From: Micromussa lordhowensis
Taxonomy: Eukaryota > Cnidaria > Anthozoa > Scleractinia > Lobophylliidae
Direction of reading: 5' to 3'
DNA length: 64,000 nt
Assembly (NCBI GenBank): GCA_964020085.1
Contig: OZ026598.1
Location: 25,292,897-25,356,896, forward strand
Shown: one piece after another, positions 56,908-64,000 of the stretch
Layout: every line of letters starts with the position of its first letter
Numbering within the stretch: position 1 is the first letter of the stretch
Notes under the pieces: generated by a model
Database searches by the model: none
What the model was told of the DNA's origin: nothing
What the model saw: the letters and a program-made list of their open reading frames with translations, nothing else
Position numbers and translations under genes: made by a program

Positions 56908-58117
56908 AGCCACCTCGGAACGTGAAGTGTCACTTCCGGTTGGATCCGAAAACGCAGGGTGTTAGGACCTGGAACTTGTCAGGCTGTGTTTCTTTCGATT
57001 TCCATATCATGATCTCATACAGATCATTCCATCGAGCAAATAAAATATTTGCCATGTACACTTTAAACCGTGCGTTGGTTTCGCGCGATTTTCAGTGAGT
57101 TCCCTAGAATACCCTCTTTCTCCAAACGTCCCTTGTTCGTCTTTCTACGAGAGCGGTTACGAGAGTGTTTCCGGCTGGAATCCACTTGCGCTTTCCTATC
57201 CTAGCTTCCATGCCCTTACAACTTACCATGATTCCTTTCAGGCGCATTTCATAGAGGGAATTGGCCATTTACGCGCACCGTTTAATTTCTTCCTTTACTT
57301 CTTGGATTAGCTCCTCTTAAAAAGATGTTTCAAACACCAGCCAGTATTTTAAAATATCGTTATTTTGAAAGCCCGGTAACTCTTGCTAGAGATACATTAG
57401 TCCCCATTTTTTGAGTGCTCGTCAAATGATTCATTTACTGTCAAGCAGATATGAGTTTTAAGTCAAATGATTTATCAGTACAATATTTGATACCCATTGA
57501 CAGTCCAAAATGCCATTCAGGTGAAAAGAAATCTACAATTAATAGCTTCTATGCTTGAAAGGCACAACAATTAAACCGGATAGAACCATTTTTCTTAGAA
57601 TTGTGACATATTAAGACAAGGCGTGAAAAATATGGGCTCCTTTTTTATTTAAAAATGACCGACTGTAACCCAGCTTTCTTAGATTGCTAAATGTCAGCTG
57701 CTTGGGAAGATAAATAATTCATAAGTGTTTGCGGGTTATTCTGTCATAAGTGAACGAAGTTAAGGAGAATCAATACGAGTTTTTGGGCAATTAACCGCGT
57801 TGCCTCCTGCTTTCTAAGTCAATTCGTGCTTATGCTGCTGACGGTAACTACTGAGTAAGGCAATCGGGACATTACACGACGATAAGTTTCAGGTATTTTT
57901 AGCATAAGTTTTCGAATTTAAATTCAAAGATCTGATGGAGAGGTTGACACAAAGGAAAGAGAAAGGAAGAGAAAGGGAAAGTGTTGACCTAAGATAGAAA
58001 TGTTAATGTCCGTAAAAAGTCTATTTTGTTCTTTCCTTTTTTCCCAGTCGCTTTTGTGTACAAGTTCTCCTATAATAATCTCGCGAAATGACAAAACATA
58101 GCTTCCAAGACTGAAAC

Positions 58118-58546
58118 AAAGCGATAACTGCTTGTGTAATCAGCCGTTCTTTTTTAAATGTCTAAAAAGTAAGGCTCACCTTTCAATGTAAGCAAACAAA
58201 TAGCTTGAAAGGAAAATTTGACCATTAAAAGATGTAAATCAGTAGCTTTTATGTGCCTTGTGACGAATTAAATGGGGAATTAGAACAGGGGACTGTCACA
58301 ACCAACTGGGTTGAATTAAGCATAGGTGACCTATTTTCTCCAAATATCATTTCATTAATACGCGATTTTAATAATACATGTAAAGATTTGGCGTGATAGC
58401 AAGAAGATAAGTAAAATTATGAAAAAAGTTTCAAACCGCCGCAATGCGCCAGCTGTAAACGAAATCTGCATGAATCGTATTAAAGCAGTTGACGAAAGGA
58501 ATTTTCACTATTTGCTTGTCACGAAAATTGCTTGTCGCGAAGCTAA
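58118..58546. other. 429-bp block present only in copy 2
   Basis: Lies between GACTGAAAC and GAATTCACC, which are adjacent (one extra T) in copy 1 at 46270. No terminal repeats or target duplication. It shares TAATAATACATGT and CGCCAGCTG.AAACG words with 47930-48040, suggesting old local homology. Deletion from copy 1 and insertion in copy 2 cannot be separated. Confidence 0.7.
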
Positions 58547-61500
58547 GAATTCACCTCTGGATGTCATTTACCTCAAAGAAAATGGACTGTAAAGCAGCAC
58601 GATTGTCAAAAAGGCAGTCAAGATTGATTAATTTTTGTCGTTGTTTTTTTCTGTTTTGAAATATTTACTGACTTTTGACATGATTTATAAAACACTGGGT
58701 AGTCCATGAAGTGTTGTCAAATTTTGTTTGATTATTGATGTCTACTTGGCGATTTGTAGCTACGATAAGCAACAGAGACACTTTGCATGATTTAACCGCT
58801 TCTCCCAGCGATATTTCCCTGATATTCCCGGTCCGGTCCCGTTGAGCGGATCTTTCAGTCTATGCAAAAGTGGTTTTAGAAAACCGAACATTGCTTCAGG
58901 GGATGGGTTGTAGTCTGTCCAAGGTAGTCATGTGGAACGCTTTTTTCGCTCGTTGCTTAAGGAAACTTAAAAAAACTCAGAGGCGGCTTGGTGGTTATCT
59001 TCAACGAAGACAATACTTTGGCATAGAGACGATTGCTTAAATAATGAAAATATATATATTAAGTAAGATGTACTTCAAGTTAGTGATTCAGTTTTCGTAT
59101 TTTTTTTTATTTTGCCGGTATTATCTGAAACATTGCAAAACGATGAGTGATTAAAATTGTAGTCTTGCAGTTGAAGTTGCAGAAAAGGAATCCCTGCTGA
59201 GAATCACAAATTGTAGCAGCTGTGTGACAGGGGATATAATAAGCAATTTTTTTAAAAAAAACCTTTTCTTTTCTCTATTCCTGAACATGTTGTTCTTCAG
59301 GTGTGTGCAAGGTTCTTATCAAACGGAGAGAGATTTTATGAATGCATCAGGGTGAATACAAAATATCAGTCTCCTCAAAATTCTGAGCATCGCTGTTTTA
59401 AAAAGTACCTTTTGATCGTTTTTTTTACTATCACGAATTACAGCTTTGGGTGGGAAACTTCGTTGTCCGTCATTGCTTATACTGGTCATTAGAACTATTA
59501 TCAAAAGAAGATTATCGCGGGTTAGGAAATGAGCTTCAGGTTATTTATATCATTAATGTGTTTTGGTAACTTGTGCTATTAGATGAATGGTAAATAATCT
59601 TGTGAAAGTGATCATTATTTATATTCTTGAAAATTCTACTCTTCAGGTGTGTCATAGTTATTCATAGATTGTCCAACGGTCGAGAGGACACTGAGCACTG
59701 AAAACAGATAAGGTGAGTACATAACATATCGCTGTCCTGACTTTTCAAAGACGTTTTGGGTTACAAAGATCCCTTTGGATGCCTCTTCGTCTCATTTTCA
59801 CTTTAAGACTTGCAATTGTAAACGCGTCTGTGTTAAGACGACTTATAGAATCGTATTAAAATCGCTTCCCTTAGATAGTATTAAATGGCTTGAGGGAAAA
59901 GAATTTCTGAATGGTTTACTGGAGTAACGAAATACTTTAACCTAAGGATTTCCTAAGATAAACAAAATATACTGTCATGTTTCCACTACTTCTGCATATT
60001 GAAATAGGAAGACTCGAGGTAAAAACCTAAACTCTGTTTTCGATATGCTTTGTTTTATCTTTTGGGAATTTTTGAACAGGAGCAATAGAATTTAACATTT
60101 CTGTATATCGTGTTATGAGCAAAGTTAGTTATTCAATGCCATATTTGCCTTTGATTTTCAAGTTGTTTAATTTTGGTGTAAACATTGTTGACTTATTTTT
60201 CTCAAAACACTACGCTAATAATACATGTTATATTCTACGAAAAGGACAATGAGGAGATGTGGTTGTTTAGATAGTGACAACCTATAATAGCAAGCCTTAA
60301 TAAGCTGCCACAACGCCAGCTGAAACGGGAAGCCAGAAAAGAAGGATCACAAAGCAATTATGAAATCGACGGGCGATTTTACCATTTACCATTTCAGAGC
60401 GAAATCTTATTGCTCTTTTTTAAATTGATTTATTTTTAATTTCACAATGCTACAAAACCTTCCCACCTCAAAAACTCGAATTTTAGTTTTTAGAAATATG
60501 CAGTAGCGAGCGACCGATTATACCGCCGTCTTCTTGAGTTGCTCGTATTTAGCGAAATAGAAGAAAACGCTTTTACTTCAGACGGATTCCCAGCGAAGTA
60601 ATCCTTTCTGTGATATTACATAAAGGAGATGTGTTTTGCGGCAAAAACAATCGGGGCAAATGCAAACGCATATTATTTCGAGCGCGCTTGTCTGTTTTTC
60701 TTCGACAAACATAAGAAGGCTAACATTGCCGATTCTAATGACCCTCCTCCAAGACCCCATCAAAATTATCCTGACTTTTTTACCTTCATTTCGTACAATT
60801 CTTAATAGTGGGGCAAAAAATTCGTCTGGTTCGACCAGGTCGTGCATTCTCTTAAATCATCTGTTCGAAAATGTTATGTTAAAGTAGAGAGAACTTGGGT
60901 ATTCATCACCACTACGCATCAATATCAGGGTCAAAAAGTGAAATACATTTCAGCTGCTGGTGTTGACAACTTTTTGTTTACACTTTCTATTTTTGTCTTT
61001 ATTTTTATCTTCCCAGCAAAGAAATTATTACTTCTGTCGTTTTGAATTAATGAAGGGCAGCTTTTATTTCTTGAAAAATTAAACATAAAAGCATGTGGCA
61101 TTTTTCTGCAGAATGCTCGAGATACTACAAAAATCGCAGAATAGTTTGAAGAGAATTTACAATTTAGTCACAGCAGGACGAGAAAGGCCCCAAGGAAACT
61201 GAACTGAAACCTCCCCCAAACATTATGCTGACATAAAACTATTATTTAACCTTCCAAAGTTCAGAGCAAATTATGAATCTGTTCTGGTAAACAAATACGT
61301 AATTACCTTTTTAAGGTATAGGGAGGTGCCAATTTGAGTAAGCTGAGCATAGATGGCGATTTTAGCGAGCGAATTGTCACAAGTAATCACTTATGTTATC
61401 CACAATTGTTTTCCTGTCAGAAAAAAATATATGTATTCTTATGTACGTCAAGCCCAAGTGGAAATTTCAAAGCTTGTTCCCCTCAATGTTATTTCATAAG

Positions 61501-62019
61501 ACGAGGAACTTGTGTTTATATTTGAGGATTGATGCCGGAAATTACGAATGTTAACTTATCAGGGCATGGATTTATTAATTTGTTTTGCTGGCATTCGTTT
61601 TCCCGTCGAAAGTAAAATTGTTTTCGTAAAAGAAAGTCATGGCAAATTGTATTCTTAGCTCGAATCGAACAAAGCTCCTAAGCTCGTACTTCAATAATGT
61701 TTATAGGAAATGCCATTGATTCATCACTACCAATTGCACAAATCCATGTACGAGTCATTTTTTTTTTTAGTTTTAATTTCTCGTTCTCTTGATGCACGTC
61801 AGAACGAAATCATTTCAAAGCCTATTTCCGATGTTTATTCTTGATGGAGCAACAATGTTTTATTTGTAGTGAAAACTCTCAGGAAATTACTCCTAGACGT
61901 TGTATTATCCGTCTATTGCAACAGAGGAAACGTGAGGAAGTTTCATCTTTAGGCAGAGTCTGTGAGGCCCCGTAATAAGAACACCTTCAGTCTTAAAAAT
62001 GTCTGCTATCTGAATTGTA

Positions 62020-62580
62020 GATCAAGGAATCTAGTATTCCTCTCCCTTTTTTTACCCCAATGTCCCTTCAAATAGAGAGAGGTTCTACAGGCAGTTTTTA
62101 CCTGCCAGGTAGGACTTTTATTATTTATGTTTTTCCGAAGAAGTACAAAACTATTTTCACGTATTCGAATGTTAAATGCAACTCTTGATATTGGTTGGGG
62201 CTCGGACAATTAGCAGTACTAGGACACTTGACAAGTTATTTTCATTTAAAATGTGAAAATTAGTTGAGGTGTTCTCTAACAAAGTATCTGTTAGGTATTG
62301 CTAAAGGGCAATCTAGTGTTCCTTTCCCTCTTTTTACCCCAATGTCCTTTCAGATAGAGGTTCTACAGGCACATGTTACCTGCCAGGTAAGACTTTTTGA
62401 TTTATGTTTCTACGAAGAAATAGAACATGATTTTCATTTATTCGAATGTTAAATGCAACTCTTGATATTGGTTGGGCCTCGGACAATTAGCAGTACTAAG
62501 ACACTTCACAAATTATTTTCATTTAAAATGTGAAAAATAGTTGAGGTCTTCTCCAACAAAGTATCTGTTAGGTACTGCAG
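62020..62580 (+). repeat. 277-bp tandem duplication with micro-exons, copy 2
   Basis: Same structure as 49725-50284, so the small duplication predates the large one. Confidence 0.75.
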
Positions 62581-63096
62581 AAATATATTTGGTATTTATT
62601 CATTCATGTGACATCATCCATTTGACTACTTAGTCAAAACTGATTCACTTTAATAATTTATATCACCTTTGAGCACGAGTCCGCCTCTGCTTTGTTTCCT
62701 TTCATTATCGGTTACAAAATCCGTCATACGTCAAAAGAGTCGTTGAAAATGAAATAACATTTTCCTTGACGTTTTTTCTTTCTCTTGCGGTTTCCTCTGC
62801 TGGTACAAATGTTTCTAAGATGAAATCTTTTGTTTGTCTTCAAGGCGTAAGAAGTCCAACCGATAGTCTATCTTTAAGTTTAAAAATTAATTTTCTATGA
62901 CGCCACTCACCTACAGAGTCATCCAAATATAAATATTCTGTCAACAGACAAGAGTAAAGTAGAACAAAGCCTGGCAAAATTAATTGAAAACGCTATCTTG
63001 TTGATCTTTTTCAGCTGCCTGAGAGAAATCTCTGGGAACCGTTAGTCGAACGTTTGCAGCGGGTTTGTTGCTGTTCACTGTGTTCAGATCTGGACG

Positions 63097-63953
63097 ATGA
63101 ACGGGACAATCCAGATGAATTCTTGTAATGATGTGGAAAAAACATCGCACATCTTAATGATTACCTTGGTTATGATCGGATCGATAATCGGGAACGGTAT
63201 AATTTGCCTGTTACTCGTCCGGTTTAAGACCCTGCGAACAGTGCCGAATATTCTGATCGCGAACTTAGCCGTCATAGACATCCTCAATGCACTGACCAAT
63301 ATGCCTCTTATGGTTATGTGGTACATCTGCAAAGTGCCGTACCTTAAGGGACGGCCAGTTTCGTGGTTCATCGTAACTTGGTACGTACTGTTTATGTATC
63401 TAACTGTATTTAACCTCACCGTTCTAACAATGGATCGTTTCGGAGCTATCGTGCACGGCATCCACTACCACTCGTGGAAAACAATCAACAAGGCAAAAGT
63501 AGCAGTGTTCTTTGTTTGGCTTCTGGCCGCTGCCTATACATATGGCATGTTTATCTTAGGACTGGACATTGATCTTGGGGACGCTCCTGTGCTGATTTAC
63601 AGGATACAGTATTTGAAGAAATTTGGAAGACATTTTATTATTCCAGGTTATCTAGTTCCATTTACGATCATGCTCGTCATGGGAGTTGCCATCTGGCGCA
63701 CGGTGCACATCCATAGCAGACGCATCTCGACGTTCTGTTCTGGGAGCGGAAAGCAAGTCAAAAATGATGTGAAGACAGCCAAGACGATCGGTTTGACGGT
63801 AGTGGCATTTTTCTGCATGGGTGTATTCCCGATGTTGTTACACAACATTGCAACAATTCACGGTTCATGGCCTCATTTTCTTGCGTTTTTCCTCACGCAC
63901 CTCAACAGCATGGCAAATCCAATTATTTACTCACTCAAGACTCCGAGGTAAAT
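63097..63953 (+). CDS. Class A orphan GPCR, copy 2 (exon 1 only; exon 2 beyond the window)
   Basis: It encodes the same 283-residue seven-helix core as copy 1, to the NPIIY motif. It ends at a GTAAAT donor at 63948; the apparent TAA at 63949 is inside the intron by analogy with copy 1. There are seven base differences from copy 1 in 855: four silent, and three replacing Asn162 by Asp, Ile178 by Arg and Gly217 by Ser. These fall in extracellular loop 2, the start of TM5 and intracellular loop 3. All class A marker residues are kept. Probably functional. The last exon should lie about 0.85 kb downstream if the unit continues. Confidence 0.9.
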
Positions 63954-64000
63954 GCTGTAGTTAAGAAAACAACAAAAACAAATAATTAGATAGCCAGCGT

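Larger units (their letters stand above)
45373..57216 (+). repeat. Segmental tandem duplication, copy 1 (11,844-bp unit)
   Basis: Sequence from TACAACTTACCATGATTCCT (45373) recurs from 57217 with about 98-99% identity wherever both copies are visible. The second copy starts directly at the end of the first. Copy 1 contains a complete GPCR gene, its probable 5' UTR exons, a tRNA-like sequence, nested fold-back elements and a SINE. Confidence 0.92.
57217..64000 (+). repeat. Segmental tandem duplication, copy 2 (runs off the window)
   Basis: Parallels 45373 to about 51700. It differs by point changes, small indels (for example 13 bp near 59897, 7 bp near 61733), and one ~429-bp block at 58118-58546 absent from copy 1. 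Confidence 0.92.

Overview
This window is AT-rich, intron-bearing, transposon-dense animal DNA with one 200-base assembly gap (22001-22200). The gene content fits a cnidarian, most likely an anthozoan such as a stony coral. It includes an orphan rhodopsin-like receptor in tandem, THAP and chromodomain genes, a Penelope-like GIY-YIG fragment, jockey-type LINEs, and a tRNA-derived SINE ending in ACCTTT repeats. The organism is inferred from family content, not from a marker gene.

Region 1 (1-6.6 kb) holds five minus-strand exons of a broken gene with a P-loop-like motif. Its introns have collected two generations of LINE, two abutting MITEs and a TTAA-flanked fold-back element.

Region 2 (7.9-31.8 kb) is the most unusual part. 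Inverted ~390-bp terminal repeats at 7932-8324 and 22608-23001, flanked by the 6-bp direct repeat GTGGAG, mark a ~15.1 kb DNA transposon (element I). Its flanks join into one sequence that exists uninterrupted, in inverted orientation, at 31185-31759. That gives an empty-site paralogue inside the window. The interrupted sequence is itself the terminal repeat of a second transposon (element II, about 8.8 kb without the insert), which carries a five-exon DDE integrase gene and a convergent multi-exon gene with a RING-type ORF. The termini of I, II and a third fragment at 22604 share the pattern GGTNCGTG-N5-TTCGTCCA, so they look like one family nesting into itself. Element I carries a two-exon zinc-finger-like gene, a decayed inverted piece of that gene, a P/THAP9-type transposase pseudogene split by a 2.4 kb TA-flanked element, and a chromodomain gene.

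Region 3 (32-45 kb) contains a THAP-domain exon lacking one zinc ligand, an ATCGAT-rich array, SINE, MITE and fold-back copies, a Penelope-like remnant and an unidentified ORF.

Region 4 (45.4-64 kb) is a recent tandem segmental duplication with an 11.84 kb unit. Each copy carries an orphan class A GPCR gene, and the two receptor first exons differ at 7 of 855 bases. The first copy also holds a tRNA-like sequence, nested fold-back elements and a full SINE. The second copy runs off the window before its last exon.
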